This document shows, in pieces, positions 43,421-52,816 of a stretch of DNA of 64,000 nt. Every line of letters starts with the position of its first letter. Position 1 is the stretch's first letter. The stretch spans positions 65,420-129,419 of the forward strand of contig JAZUCL010000014.1 in the NCBI GenBank assembly GCA_045639125.1, given 5' to 3'. This DNA is from JAZUCL01 sp045639125. Lineage in GTDB: Bacteria > Bacillota > Clostridia > Oscillospirales > QAMX01. The position numbers and the translations under genes are program-made. The notes under the pieces are model-generated. The model was not told the origin of the DNA. It did no database searches and was given only the letters and a program-made list of their open reading frames with translations.

Positions 43421-45676
43421 TTACAAAGTAAATTGCACAAGGATTTTTTCATAGTCTGGAAAATATACGTTATTTCTCTCGCCAAAACTATCCCATACCT
43501 TTTCATCTACTCCGTCATAACCTGTACAGATAATGGTAGTGTCAGGAGAAAGTACGTTGTCCGGTAGAAGATTTTGCCCGTAATACGAGGACAACGCCAC
43601 AATATTCGGTGAAAAGTTCAATTTATCTGTGGCTTCCTTTAGTGTTTCCGTCTTTACGTTTCCCGTTACAAGAAGTGACATATCGCCTGACACGGCATAT
43701 ACGCACAATCTGCCTCTGTCTGTCAGAGAATTTCCTGCTACCGCCAAAGTCGCCGATATGTTTCCAACTTCGTATGTACGCTCATACATCATTTCACTTT
43801 CCGACAGTATTTGTACTTTCGTACCGTATAAAAGTGCCGTTTGAGTTATTTCCTTTGCCGTATTGGCACTTTTCTCATCGTATGGTACAGGTAGTACAAT
43901 CTTTGAAACATCCATCTTTTCTGCGAAGTTTTTGTATCTGTTTACGCTAACCGAGTTGTAGTCAGTGAATACGAGCAGGTCTACATTGTCTACACGATGG
44001 AGTCGTAATTCCTCCATCCCCTCATATACGTCTGCGTATCCTCCACAGTTGACTAAAAGGCAATCATCGTCAGCAATTACCGATACCATTTGACCGCCTC
44101 GCATTTGTGGTACTAACACACTACCTATACGCATATCGCTGTTAAGTCGAAGCAGTCCGCATACAGTCCATAACACAACAAGCAGATATACACACTTCAG
44201 TACCGCCTTACCGCCATTTGCACCACGCTTCACTGCGTAAAATGAAAGTGGTATAAGAATATATCCTCCTAAAATTGCAAACAGCAAGTACAAATCACTT
44301 GCAGTATATGCAAACGGTACATTTGACAGTATCTCAACCGCTTTATAAAATAGTCGTACCGCCCACTCTGTAACTGATGTAAGTAGCGGCAGAAAACTCG
44401 GTAGTATAAAAACAAATACTGCACACCCTACACTGAGCATAAACATTACTCCTACTAAACTTGAAAGCATAATGTTTGCAATGGGTGAAATGAAAGACAT
44501 CTCTTGAAAGTACACTACCAAAATCGGCAGTATAAATATCTGTGCACAAATGGTTGTGGATAGTGAGGCACATACACCCTCTAAAAGACTATTGAATATC
44601 TTAACTTTGTATCTCGGTAGAGAGTTTAACATAAAATATTTAAGACGTGTACCCCACAGGGTGATACCGGCAGATGAACCAAAACTCAGCCACAGTCCCA
44701 CGTCCTGTACGCTATATGGATTCATACACAAAATACACACCGCCGCAATGCCCATACTGGTAAGGGTATCTGCCTCTCTATGAGCAGGAAAAGAGAAAAT
44801 CCACACGATTTGTACTATAACAGCACGAAGTACTGACGGTGTTGCTCCTGTCATTAAAGTAAAAAACAAAAGTATTGGGATTGCAAGTGTCATTCCAAGC
44901 CTTCTGCGAAACAGTTGTATAAGCAAACCTGTGAGAAAGGATATGTGAAATCCCGATACGGCAACAATGTGACTAAGTCCTGTCTGTCGAAGTTGGCGTT
45001 TCTGTGTTGCCGTCATTGAACTTTTTGCTCCTAACAAAAGTGCTGAGATAAAACCTGCACTTTCCTCAGACATTACATTCTCAAACTCTTTTTCAATTTT
45101 ATGCGATACACAACGTGGAAACAGCATATGTGGAATTTTTGATGGAGTAGTATGCTGCGTAACTTCTCTTAATTGAACTCTAATCCATACACCGTGAGCA
45201 AGGTCGTATCCTCGCTGTGTCTGTCGTGGCAGTGAAAACTGACCAAACACTTTCAGCACATCACCAATATCTGCCTCAAATATTTCCTTAGATGTTACTC
45301 TCACTGTAAAATTTTCCTTGTTGTCTCCGATACGATTCACCTTTGCGTCAAATGACATATACCCCTCGTAAACCGTTGGCTTTTCAATTACCGTCAATTC
45401 TATGTTTTCTGTACTGCCGTCAAAAGCCTCTATTGGTTTTATGACACGTATAGTCCATGTTGTCACTAAAACAGATGCAAACAGTATGCCACAGGCAATA
45501 TAAAGGAGCATTTTTGAAAGGTTAGTCGGTTCATGGTAGTAGTGGTAAAGTCCTTGACAAATTGCAATTATTAAGGCAATGGTAAGAGATATTATATACC
45601 ACTCACTTGGCACAAAAAGTATAAGAAAAAAGGTGGTGCAAAGCATGCCCAACACAAAAATCAACGTCTTGTTCAT
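43421..45676 (-). CDS. comEC: ComEC/Rec2 DNA channel with degenerate C-terminal lactamase domain
   Basis: A 751-residue membrane protein. DUF4131-like soluble region at residues about 75-170 is followed by the competence domain with HIVAVSGFHISFLTGLL, LTGATPSVLRAVIV-like (LMTGATPSVLRAVIVQ) and many transmembrane helices. It should form the inner-membrane channel for incoming single-stranded DNA. The C-terminal metallo-beta-lactamase-like domain lacks the HxHxDH site: the expected strand reads LLVFTDYNSVSVNRY and the preceding DGG region reads VNCGGYADV. ATG at 45676 follows GGTGGGAG. No other late competence genes are in the window. Confidence 0.87.
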   Translation of the reverse strand: MNKTLIFVLGMLCTTFFLILFVPSEWYIISLTIALIIAICQGLYHYYHEPTNLSKMLLYIACGILFASVLVTTWTIRVIKPIEAFDGSTENIELTVIEKPTVYEGYMSFDAKVNRIGDNKENFTVRVTSKEIFEADIGDVLKVFGQFSLPRQTQRGYDLAHGVWIRVQLREVTQHTTPSKIPHMLFPRCVSHKIEKEFENVMSEESAGFISALLLGAKSSMTATQKRQLRQTGLSHIVAVSGFHISFLTGLLIQLFRRRLGMTLAIPILLFFTLMTGATPSVLRAVIVQIVWIFSFPAHREADTLTSMGIAAVCILCMNPYSVQDVGLWLSFGSSAGITLWGTRLKYFMLNSLPRYKVKIFNSLLEGVCASLSTTICAQIFILPILVVYFQEMSFISPIANIMLSSLVGVMFMLSVGCAVFVFILPSFLPLLTSVTEWAVRLFYKAVEILSNVPFAYTASDLYLLFAILGGYILIPLSFYAVKRGANGGKAVLKCVYLLVVLWTVCGLLRLNSDMRIGSVLVPQMRGGQMVSVIADDDCLLVNCGGYADVYEGMEELRLHRVDNVDLLVFTDYNSVSVNRYKNFAEKMDVSKIVLPVPYDEKSANTAKEITQTALLYGTKVQILSESEMMYERTYEVGNISATLAVAGNSLTDRGRLCVYAVSGDMSLLVTGNVKTETLKEATDKLNFSPNIVALSSYYGQNLLPDNVLSPDTTIICTGYDGVDEKVWDSFGERNNVYFPDYEKILVQFTL

Positions 45677-45694
45677 GCCTGCTCCCACCTTATA

Positions 45695-46375
45695 TCAATT
45701 CTTTTTTTTGTTTTGAATAAATAGAGAAGGAATATTTATATTTTTCTTTCTTGTGTACATTCTAATCCATGCAATAATTATTGTGCAAAGGTATACTGCA
45801 AATGTTTTATCCATATACGGCAAGATGTAGTAGTATAAAATCGCACCAAAAATTGCCGCCGTTGCGTATATTTCACGTCTTAATATCATCGGCTTTTTTC
45901 CAATCATCACATCACGTAAAAGGCCTCCGCCTGTACCTGAAACAACTCCTAAAAATACAGTCATGAATACGTTGTCGCCTTTTCCGTATGCAATAGACAT
46001 ATTTACACCTGCTATTACAAAAAAGCCCATACCGATAGAGTCGCAAAGGGTAACAAGATAGTCAAATCGTTCCTTTATTTCACGGCTCTTTTCCGTATCG
46101 AATCGTTGCTTTACCCGTTGCATACGCATAAAATTTTCAACGAGTATAACTATAACCGCCGTTATGCTTGCTACTATACAGTACATTGGAGTTGCAAACA
46201 TAACAGGTACTTCAACATTCAATATCAAGTCACGGATTAAACCTCCTCCAACTGCCGTGACTGATGCCATAACAATAACGCCAAAAATATCAAGTCTGTT
46301 TTCAATTGCCGCACTTGCTCCAAACACGGCGAATGACGCTATAGCGATTATTTCAAGGGTATATTCAAAATTCAC
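45695..46375 (-). CDS. TRIC/YicG-type (UPF0126) membrane protein
   Basis: A 226-residue protein with about seven hydrophobic helices in two repeats. GASAAIENRLDIFGVIVMA with GGGLIRDLIL in the first half, and GIGMGFFVIAGV-like with GTGGGLLRDVMIGKKPMILRREIYA in the second, are the paired GGGxxRD motifs of TRIC-type cation channels. It starts at GTG behind AAGGGG. The C-terminal tail is basic. It is 18 bp upstream of comEC in the transcript. Confidence 0.87.
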   Translation of the reverse strand: MNFEYTLEIIAIASFAVFGASAAIENRLDIFGVIVMASVTAVGGGLIRDLILNVEVPVMFATPMYCIVASITAVIVILVENFMRMQRVKQRFDTEKSREIKERFDYLVTLCDSIGMGFFVIAGVNMSIAYGKGDNVFMTVFLGVVSGTGGGLLRDVMIGKKPMILRREIYATAAIFGAILYYYILPYMDKTFAVYLCTIIIAWIRMYTRKKNINIPSLFIQNKKKN

Positions 46376-46387
46376 AATATCTACCCC

Positions 46388-47569
46388 TTACTGTGTAAAT
46401 TTCTTTTGTGCAATATCTTTTTTCATAACATACTGACCGCTAAGACGTTTCTTTTGCGGAAACTCTTTTGTAAATCCAAGTCGCTCATACATTTTTATTG
46501 CGTATGTATTTGTTTTCGACACGTTGAGCCTTATTGTATCGCAATCTCTTAAACGATAGTAAAATATAGCCTTACCGACAAGTTGTGCTCCGAGACCCAT
46601 ACGACGATACGGCTCAATTAAATATAAAAACGCTATATGTCCCACTTTATACTCATCATTTTGACGTGTATCAAGCATTAAAAGACCTATATCTTTATCG
46701 CCATGTACTGCGAAAATAACGCTGTCAGGGCTTTTTTCATATATGCCCTTTGTGTTATTTACAAAAAAGCCTGCATCAAATTTATCCGTTGTACCATACA
46801 CAGCACGCCATGCATCTTCACCAAAGGAGCGTATTTTCGGTAAATCTTTCCACAAGTCTGCCACACGATACCTTAAATCGAAACCAAATCTGCCTATAGG
46901 CTTTACGTCAGGGTGCCACGCCTTCGGACGCTCTGCACGAATATACTTTTCTGGTAAAGAGTCAAGATGTGTCATGTCGTTTTCGTACTCAATTTCCATA
47001 GTGCCGTTGTCACATACGTTTATTTTCGTAACTGACGTATTGCCAAAATAACTGTTCATGGAAAAATATTCCATGCTCTTATTCTTAACATACGCCACAA
47101 AGGACGCAACAGCAACGCCATGAGATGCAACTAAAATCGTCTTTCCGACATTCGCCTTTACGATGTTTGAAATTGCATTGTAGACACGTACTCCCACATC
47201 TCTTGGTGATTCACCTTTAGGTGTAACTATATCACACGTTTTACTGTTGCAAGCAAGTTCAAACGAAGGGTCTATATAGTTTATCTCACCCCACGAAAGT
47301 CCCTCGTATTCACCAAAATTCATTTCACGAAGGCCTCTGTCACATTGTACTTGCAACCCCTTTACATCGGCAACTGCCTTTGCAGTCATTGCCGCACGAT
47401 ACAAGTCACTTGAGTATACCGTATCAATATCTACCGACATAAATCTATTTGCAAGGCATTTAAGTTGATGTGTTGCATTTTCAGTAAGCAGTCCGTCATA
47501 CTGACCTTGACACACTCGATAGAGATTACCCTCCGCCTGTGCGTGACGAATGAGATATACAGTTGTCAT
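46388..47569 (-). CDS. Histidine phosphatase fused to a GNAT acetyltransferase
   Basis: A 393-residue two-domain protein. Residues 1-190 are a phosphoglycerate-mutase-like histidine phosphatase: LIRHAQAEGN (RHG variant with Ala), LREMNFGEYEGLSW, and ILVASHGVAVASF with the second catalytic His. Residues about 225-385 are a GNAT domain with the acetyl-CoA motif YRRMGLGAQLVGKAI and KMYERLGFTKE. The fusion suggests a pathway where a phosphate is removed and a linked amine acetylated, but the substrate is unknown. Between pyrD and the TRIC-like gene. Confidence 0.88.
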   Translation of the reverse strand: MTTVYLIRHAQAEGNLYRVCQGQYDGLLTENATHQLKCLANRFMSVDIDTVYSSDLYRAAMTAKAVADVKGLQVQCDRGLREMNFGEYEGLSWGEINYIDPSFELACNSKTCDIVTPKGESPRDVGVRVYNAISNIVKANVGKTILVASHGVAVASFVAYVKNKSMEYFSMNSYFGNTSVTKINVCDNGTMEIEYENDMTHLDSLPEKYIRAERPKAWHPDVKPIGRFGFDLRYRVADLWKDLPKIRSFGEDAWRAVYGTTDKFDAGFFVNNTKGIYEKSPDSVIFAVHGDKDIGLLMLDTRQNDEYKVGHIAFLYLIEPYRRMGLGAQLVGKAIFYYRLRDCDTIRLNVSKTNTYAIKMYERLGFTKEFPQKKRLSGQYVMKKDIAQKKFTQ

Positions 47570-47583
47570 TTACTCACCTTTCA

Positions 47584-48492
47584 CTATACCTTTACGCTAC
47601 CGCTTAACTCACTTATTTTTTCAATTCCGTGGCTTTCCATATACTTATAGATGCCGTCACGGATTTTAATAGGAGCGTAGGGATCCATAATACACGCAGT
47701 ACCAACGCTTACAGCAGTTGCACCTGCAATAAGCATTTCAACTGCATCTTCTCCGCTTGTAATACCGCCCATACCAAGAATTGGTATAGATACCGCCTGA
47801 CGCACCTGATACACCATACGCACAGCAATGGGAAGTACGGCAGGGCCTGACATACCGCCCATAATATTTCCCAAAATCGGACGGCGAGTGTTTATATCAA
47901 TACGCATACCAAGTATGGTATTGATAAGTGCAATTCCGTCTGCACCTGCCTGCTCTGCAGCCTTTGCAATAGTGACAATATCTGTGACGTTCGGTGACAG
48001 TTTAACAAGAAACGGACAGTTTGTATGGGCTTTTACGCCCTGTGTTATCTGTGCTACCATATCGGGGTCTGTGCCAAACACTTTACCGCCTGCTCGAACA
48101 TTTGGGCATGATACGTTCACTTCCAGCATATCAATTCCCGCTGCACACAGTTTGTCTGTCATAACACAGTAGTCCTCGACAGAATTGCCTGAAATATTTG
48201 CTATAATCTTCGTATCAAACTGCCTTAAATACGGCAGTTCATTTTGTATAAACGCATCGACACCCGGATTTTGAAGTCCCACACTGTTTAGCATACCTGA
48301 CGGTGTTTCTGCAATTCGTGGTGGTTTATTGCCGGGACGTTCATGGAGTGTCAATCCTTTAACACTGATACCGCCTAACTCACTAAGGTTATAATATTCG
48401 CTGTATTCGTGGCCAAAACCAAAAGTGCCAGATGCCGGAATGACAGGGTTTTTTAGAGTTACACCACACAGATTTGTCGTCAAATCAATCAT
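47584..48492 (-). CDS. pyrD: Dihydroorotate dehydrogenase B, catalytic subunit
   Basis: A 302-residue FMN enzyme that oxidises dihydroorotate to orotate. It has PVIPASGTFGFGHEY, VNVSCPNVRAGG with the catalytic Cys typical of class 1B, and GMGGITSGEDAVEMLIAGA for phosphate binding of FMN. It overlaps pyrK by 8 bp, consistent with the heterotetramer PyrD2K2 that uses NAD+ instead of quinones. Confidence 0.96.
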   Translation of the reverse strand: MIDLTTNLCGVTLKNPVIPASGTFGFGHEYSEYYNLSELGGISVKGLTLHERPGNKPPRIAETPSGMLNSVGLQNPGVDAFIQNELPYLRQFDTKIIANISGNSVEDYCVMTDKLCAAGIDMLEVNVSCPNVRAGGKVFGTDPDMVAQITQGVKAHTNCPFLVKLSPNVTDIVTIAKAAEQAGADGIALINTILGMRIDINTRRPILGNIMGGMSGPAVLPIAVRMVYQVRQAVSIPILGMGGITSGEDAVEMLIAGATAVSVGTACIMDPYAPIKIRDGIYKYMESHGIEKISELSGSVKV

Positions 48493-49252
48493 CGAATATC
48501 ACATCCTTTGCGTTAAATACAGGACCGTCTTTACAAACATGCTTGTATGTATAGCCTTCTTCATTTGGACTTACTGCCTTACACGCACATACAAGACACG
48601 CACCGACACCACAACCCATACGTTCTTCCATAGATACAAGGCATGGGATATTTCTTTCACTTGCCATTCGTGCAACTGCACGAAGCATCACCTTTGGACC
48701 GCAAGCGTAAATTGCCGTATATTCATTTTCTTTTAGAAGTTTCTCGGCGGCAATTCCCACATGACCGCAAATACCATAAGAGCCGTCATCGGTAGTTACT
48801 AACACATTCTCGCACACCTTTTCAAATTCTTCTTTCAAGATGACATTCTTTTCACTTCTAAAGCCTAAAATCATATCTGATGCGTCTAATTTTTTCGCCG
48901 TGTACAACATAGGCGGTACACCTATACCACCGCCAATTAACAAAATCTTGCCCTTTTCGTTGACAGAGAATCCGTTTCCTGACGGGCCGACAATGTCAAG
49001 GGTAGCCGTTTCATTTTGCATTGCAAGCCACAAAGTGCCTTTGCCCTTGACCTCATAGACAATACGCACAGTATCAGCATTTGCATCACACACGCTGATA
49101 GGACGACGAAGTATATTTGCCTCTCCGCATTTAACATGGATAAACTGTCCTGGTCTGCATGCAGCCGCCAAAACAGGACAGTAGATAGTCATATCGTAAA
49201 TATTCGGTGCAATCTCAGTATTTTTTATAACCTTTGCATCGTTTACCTGCAT
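48485..49252 (-). CDS. pyrK: Dihydroorotate dehydrogenase B, electron transfer subunit
   Basis: A 255-residue flavoprotein with FAD motif RRPISVCDAN, NAD-binding GGGIGVPPMLYTAKKL, and the C-terminal [2Fe-2S] cysteines in ERMGCGVGACLVCACKA with a fourth Cys in KHVCKDGP. It passes electrons from PyrD to NAD+. It follows pyrF and overlaps pyrD. Confidence 0.95.
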   Translation of the reverse strand: MQVNDAKVIKNTEIAPNIYDMTIYCPVLAAACRPGQFIHVKCGEANILRRPISVCDANADTVRIVYEVKGKGTLWLAMQNETATLDIVGPSGNGFSVNEKGKILLIGGGIGVPPMLYTAKKLDASDMILGFRSEKNVILKEEFEKVCENVLVTTDDGSYGICGHVGIAAEKLLKENEYTAIYACGPKVMLRAVARMASERNIPCLVSMEERMGCGVGACLVCACKAVSPNEEGYTYKHVCKDGPVFNAKDVIFDD

Positions 49253-49278
49253 AGCCTCGTCCAGCCTTTCAAAAATCC

Positions 49279-50196
49279 TTACTTAATAAAACTTACAATC
49301 TCGTCACGCATACGAATTGCCTCATTACGAGCGTCTTGGGCGTAGTTTTTACCAATTCCGTCAGTCTTTTTCCATGCACACATAATGCCACGAGATGAAT
49401 TGACAATAGCACCTAAACCGTCATCATTGAAAGCGTTGGCAACGTCACTTGCTTTGCCGCCTTGTGCACCATAGCCCGGTACTAAGAAATAGTTTTTCGG
49501 CATATATGCTCGAAGTTCCTTTAACTCCTTCGGGTACGTTGCACCAACAACTGCACCGACTTCGCTGTATCCGCATTCGGTCACAAGGTCACTGCCCCAC
49601 TCGCCTACTCGTTTTGCCATCTCCTCGCACAATTTACGGTCGCCCATTAGTCTGTCTTGAAACTCTCCTGACGAGGGATTTGAGGTTTTTACCAGTACAA
49701 AAATACCTTTCTTGTTCTCTCCGCAGCGTTTGAGGAATGGGTTAATTCCGTCTGTACCAAGATATGCATTGACTGTTAAGCAGTCTGCACCATAGACTTC
49801 ACAGGCAACTCCGTTTACCATGGTCTTGCCCAAATATGCATCTGCGTATGCCTCGGCAGTTGCTCCAATATCGTTTCTTTTGCCGTCTAAAATAACGTAC
49901 ATTCCTCGGCTTTTTGCGTAGTCTATAGTCTTTTTAAGCATTATTGAACCGGCAGGGCCGAAAAGTTCGTAGTATGCTGACTGGGGTTTTACCGCAGGCA
50001 CAATATCGCACAATGCATCAATTAACCCACAGTTAAATTCAAAAATAGCATTTGCCGCCGCAGAAAGTAAATCCACTCCGTCTGTAAAATGCTTTGCTCG
50101 GACGTGCTCAGGCACATATTCAAGCCGTGCATCGAGTCCTGCTACAGATGGATTTTTAAGTTTTTTTATTGACTCTACCAATGTATTTATTGACAT
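49279..50196 (-). CDS. pyrF: Orotidine 5'-phosphate decarboxylase (type 2)
   Basis: A 305-residue enzyme that makes UMP from OMP. It belongs to the longer bacterial type 2 group. VILDGKRNDIGATAEAYADAYLG carries the catalytic Lys-Asp pair, and VPGYGAQGGKASDV and NSSRGIMCAW are phosphate-binding segments. The ATG at 50196 follows GGAGAAAA; an upstream start would read into the transporter gene. Gene order pyrF-pyrK-pyrD. Confidence 0.95.
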   Translation of the reverse strand: MSINTLVESIKKLKNPSVAGLDARLEYVPEHVRAKHFTDGVDLLSAAANAIFEFNCGLIDALCDIVPAVKPQSAYYELFGPAGSIMLKKTIDYAKSRGMYVILDGKRNDIGATAEAYADAYLGKTMVNGVACEVYGADCLTVNAYLGTDGINPFLKRCGENKKGIFVLVKTSNPSSGEFQDRLMGDRKLCEEMAKRVGEWGSDLVTECGYSEVGAVVGATYPKELKELRAYMPKNYFLVPGYGAQGGKASDVANAFNDDGLGAIVNSSRGIMCAWKKTDGIGKNYAQDARNEAIRMRDEIVSFIK

Positions 50197-50237
50197 AATC
50201 TTTTCTCCGTTTCGATATGTATATTTTTTACAGTATA

Positions 50238-51227
50238 TCACATTTTTTTTGCCTCTTCAACACAATTTTGGTTTGATTTTCGCCACTTTGAAGAAACAAA
50301 TTCACTTATTTTTTCGCTACATTGGGACAGCACTATTGCACCGAGCATAATGGCACAGCCAATACCCTCTGATACTGTCAGCGTTTCTTTCAGCACAACA
50401 ACGCCTGTCAAAACTCCAAACACTGATTCAAGACACATGATAAGAGATGCGACTGTGGCTTCCGTATACTTTTGTCCCACAATTTGAAGTGTATATGCAA
50501 CGCCGCAACTCATTACGCCTGAATAAAGAAGAGGTATTATGGCGGTACGAATTGCCAAAATATCCGGTGTTTCAAATATGAACATCGCAATTAACGACAA
50601 GATACCTCCAACGAAAAACTGAACGCAGGAGAGCATTACTCCGTCTGTTTTGTCGGCATATCTTTCCACCAAGAGAATATGTATTGCATAAAATATAGCA
50701 CAGACAAACGTCAATATGTCACCTGTATTTATCGCCGTTAACTCATTTGGATTTAAGCACAAAAAGCCAAGTCCTATAAAACCAAGCACAACGCAAAACC
50801 ACGTCAGTGCAGGTACACGTTTTTTTAGAAACAGTCCAAAAATCGGTACAAAGAACATATACAAAGCCGTGATAAATGCAATTTTTCCAGATGTGGAGTA
50901 ATTAAATGCGAATTGTTGGAAATTACACGCAAAAAAGAACACTATACCAACAGGCAATCCGCACAATACTGTACGGAGAAGTTTTTTACGATGTATTTTC
51001 AATTCCTTTTCACAAAGTTTCCTTTTTGCCCGTGCGTTTCTGAAAAGTACAACAGGGAGCAGTGCAAATGCACCCATTAAAATACGCACACCGCTAAATG
51101 TAAAAGCCTCAATAGACTCCATTCCAACACTTTGGGCAACGAATGACGAGCCCCAAATTAGTGATGTCAATAAAAGCATCAGTACGCCTCTTAATTGTGT
51201 TTTTCCTTTGACGGACGTTTGCTCCAA
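50238..51227 (-). CDS. DMT superfamily (EamA) transporter
   Basis: A 329-residue protein with ten predicted helices in two EamA repeats (LLLTSLIWGSSFVAQSVGM, and AYTLQIVGQKYTEATVASLIM in the second). Probably exports or imports a small metabolite; substrate unknown. It starts at TTG with AAAGG about 11 nt upstream; the first helix would also allow a later ATG (MLLLTSLIWG). It is 41 bp from pyrF and likely the first gene of the pyr operon, but no nucleoside specificity can be read. Confidence 0.85.
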   Translation of the reverse strand: MEQTSVKGKTQLRGVLMLLLTSLIWGSSFVAQSVGMESIEAFTFSGVRILMGAFALLPVVLFRNARAKRKLCEKELKIHRKKLLRTVLCGLPVGIVFFFACNFQQFAFNYSTSGKIAFITALYMFFVPIFGLFLKKRVPALTWFCVVLGFIGLGFLCLNPNELTAINTGDILTFVCAIFYAIHILLVERYADKTDGVMLSCVQFFVGGILSLIAMFIFETPDILAIRTAIIPLLYSGVMSCGVAYTLQIVGQKYTEATVASLIMCLESVFGVLTGVVVLKETLTVSEGIGCAIMLGAIVLSQCSEKISEFVSSKWRKSNQNCVEEAKKM

Positions 51228-51307
51228 ATTATATCATGCCTTTCTAAAATAGTCACACACTACAGTATATCAAAGCCACAGCGTAATTGCAATATGTCTA
51301 CATAAAA

Positions 51308-51336
51308 AACGCCTATCTTTTTGTAAGACAGGCGTT
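51308..51336. terminator. Terminator copy 2 beside repeat B
   Basis: 29 bp identical to 51592-51620: AACGCCT-a-TCTT, loop, AAGA-c-AGGCGTT. On the minus strand it is the distal copy, after the repeat. Confidence 0.85.
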
Positions 51337-51591
51337 CAGAGTGTCAAAGAAACCCCCAACCGCCAAAATGCAGAATATACCGATTGGGTCATTTGATGAT
51401 CAAGCATATCAAGAAGTCAAAGATGAAGCATCGCACGAAAGCCCCCAAAAGGCTTGCTACGCAAGACATTTTGGCTTCCTGCACAAACCGCACGCTACCG
51501 TACCTATGTACGCCGACACGTGCGGTTTGCTTGTCTTGGTGGCTTCTTAGACCTCTGCCAGTCTGTCAAAAAATACTTTTTTGACAGACTG
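51337..51591 (-). repeat. Structured dispersed repeat, copy B
   Basis: 255 bp, the reverse complement of the repeat at 32419-32670 with scattered substitutions and three 1-bp indels. The stems AAACCGCACG/CGTGCGGTTT and CTTGC/GCAAG are unchanged. The terminal hairpin reads AGTCTGTCAAAAA / TTTTTGACAGACT, with a G-C pair where copy A has A-T. It follows the PHP-gene terminator on the minus strand and is followed by a perfect second copy of it. Relative to the gene upstream its orientation is the same as copy A. Confidence 0.9.
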
Positions 51592-51620
51592 AACGCCTAT
51601 CTTTTTGTAAGACAGGCGTT
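51592..51620. terminator. Terminator copy 1 beside repeat B
   Basis: Hairpin 15 bp after the PHP-gene stop, with the proximal position on the minus strand. Identical over 29 bp to 51308-51336. Confidence 0.85.
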
Positions 51621-51635
51621 TTATGTAAAGTATGG

Positions 51636-52805
51636 TTAGTAGAGTTTTTTTACTCCTTGTTCATGGTCGATTATCGCCCATGTACTGTCAATAAGATTTG
51701 CAAACTCCTCTCGCTCCATTGCACGAATTACAAAGGATTGACGTGGTGAGTTTATATCCTCTCCGCTTATTTGAAACAGTCCGTTTTTATCGCACAAACT
51801 ACGAAGCAGTGTCAGTTGCTCACTTGTATTTCTTGTGGGCATATACGTTACGGCACGTACTCCGTGACTTTTAAGAACATTAAGTAGTTCTTCCAAGTGG
51901 TCGTCCTCAAACTTCTGTGCTTTCTTGTCACCTGTAACGCTGTCGGACACGTCACCTAAGTATGCATAACAAAGTACACCGCCAACGTCTGTTGCAAGTG
52001 CAACTGCCTCGTCAAGAGTCGGGCACTCAGTTGTCGCATCAACGTAGATTTTTGGTACAAATGCTCCTTTGAGTATACCGAGCAAGTCATACTCACTGTG
52101 TGGATTCGTCTTGTCTGTCAGTTGTGCTTTTTGTTTTGGCGACAACAAAACTCCTATTTTTTCAAGGAATGTAGGCACGTCACCATTTGCCTTCGAGATA
52201 ATCGCTTTTGCAAGAGCAAGCATCAAATGACGTTCAGTTACACTACCACCGTCTTTATACATACTTAGCGGCAGTACGTCACTGTCAAAGTCAAGGTTAA
52301 TGCCGTACTCCCCAAGAAGTGTATTGATATTTGACACCATCAGCCGATTGCGGTCATTTCTCAATTCACGACGTTTTTCAAACGCTGATTGTAAACGGTC
52401 GATATTTTCATGTGGTACGCCATGGATCGCCATATAACTTACACCGACTTGGTCGGGGTTGTTTGTACGGCGTTTTTCAAACGGTGTACCGTCCATTCGG
52501 ACACGACATTCCATACCCACAGTTACAGGGAAGTCCATAATCTCGCCTGCAAGGATAAACTCATTAGCACCTGCAATAGAGTCGTGGTCCATAATACCTG
52601 CCGTTACAAGTCCCTCTGCTCGTGCCGCATATACTGCCGCTGTCGGTGAATAGGGTGAAAATGAGTAACAGGTGTGAATATGATTGTTTATGTATCTTCT
52701 GTCTTGTGTCGGAAAATTGGCACAAGCAAGTTCCTCTTTTAATGCAGACAGACGATTCTCCATTCCGTCTACATTCAATTTACCAAGAATTTTTGAGTCA
52801 ATCAT
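51636..52805 (-). CDS. PHP-domain phosphoesterase
   Basis: A 389-residue protein with a PHP metal-dependent phosphoesterase core: NNHIHTCYSFSPYSP near residue 41 (HxH), GIMDHDSIAGA (DHD) and GMECRVRMDG (Glu). The C-terminal part GLFQISGEDINSPRQSF carries the last ligands. Substrate unknown; PHP proteins cleave phosphate esters or trim nucleic acids. It lies 11 bp after an SDR dehydrogenase gene, which suggests a sugar-phosphate route. Start behind AAGGGG. Confidence 0.82.
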   Translation of the reverse strand: MIDSKILGKLNVDGMENRLSALKEELACANFPTQDRRYINNHIHTCYSFSPYSPTAAVYAARAEGLVTAGIMDHDSIAGANEFILAGEIMDFPVTVGMECRVRMDGTPFEKRRTNNPDQVGVSYMAIHGVPHENIDRLQSAFEKRRELRNDRNRLMVSNINTLLGEYGINLDFDSDVLPLSMYKDGGSVTERHLMLALAKAIISKANGDVPTFLEKIGVLLSPKQKAQLTDKTNPHSEYDLLGILKGAFVPKIYVDATTECPTLDEAVALATDVGGVLCYAYLGDVSDSVTGDKKAQKFEDDHLEELLNVLKSHGVRAVTYMPTRNTSEQLTLLRSLCDKNGLFQISGEDINSPRQSFVIRAMEREEFANLIDSTWAIIDHEQGVKKLY

Positions 52806-52816
52806 TTATTTACCCC

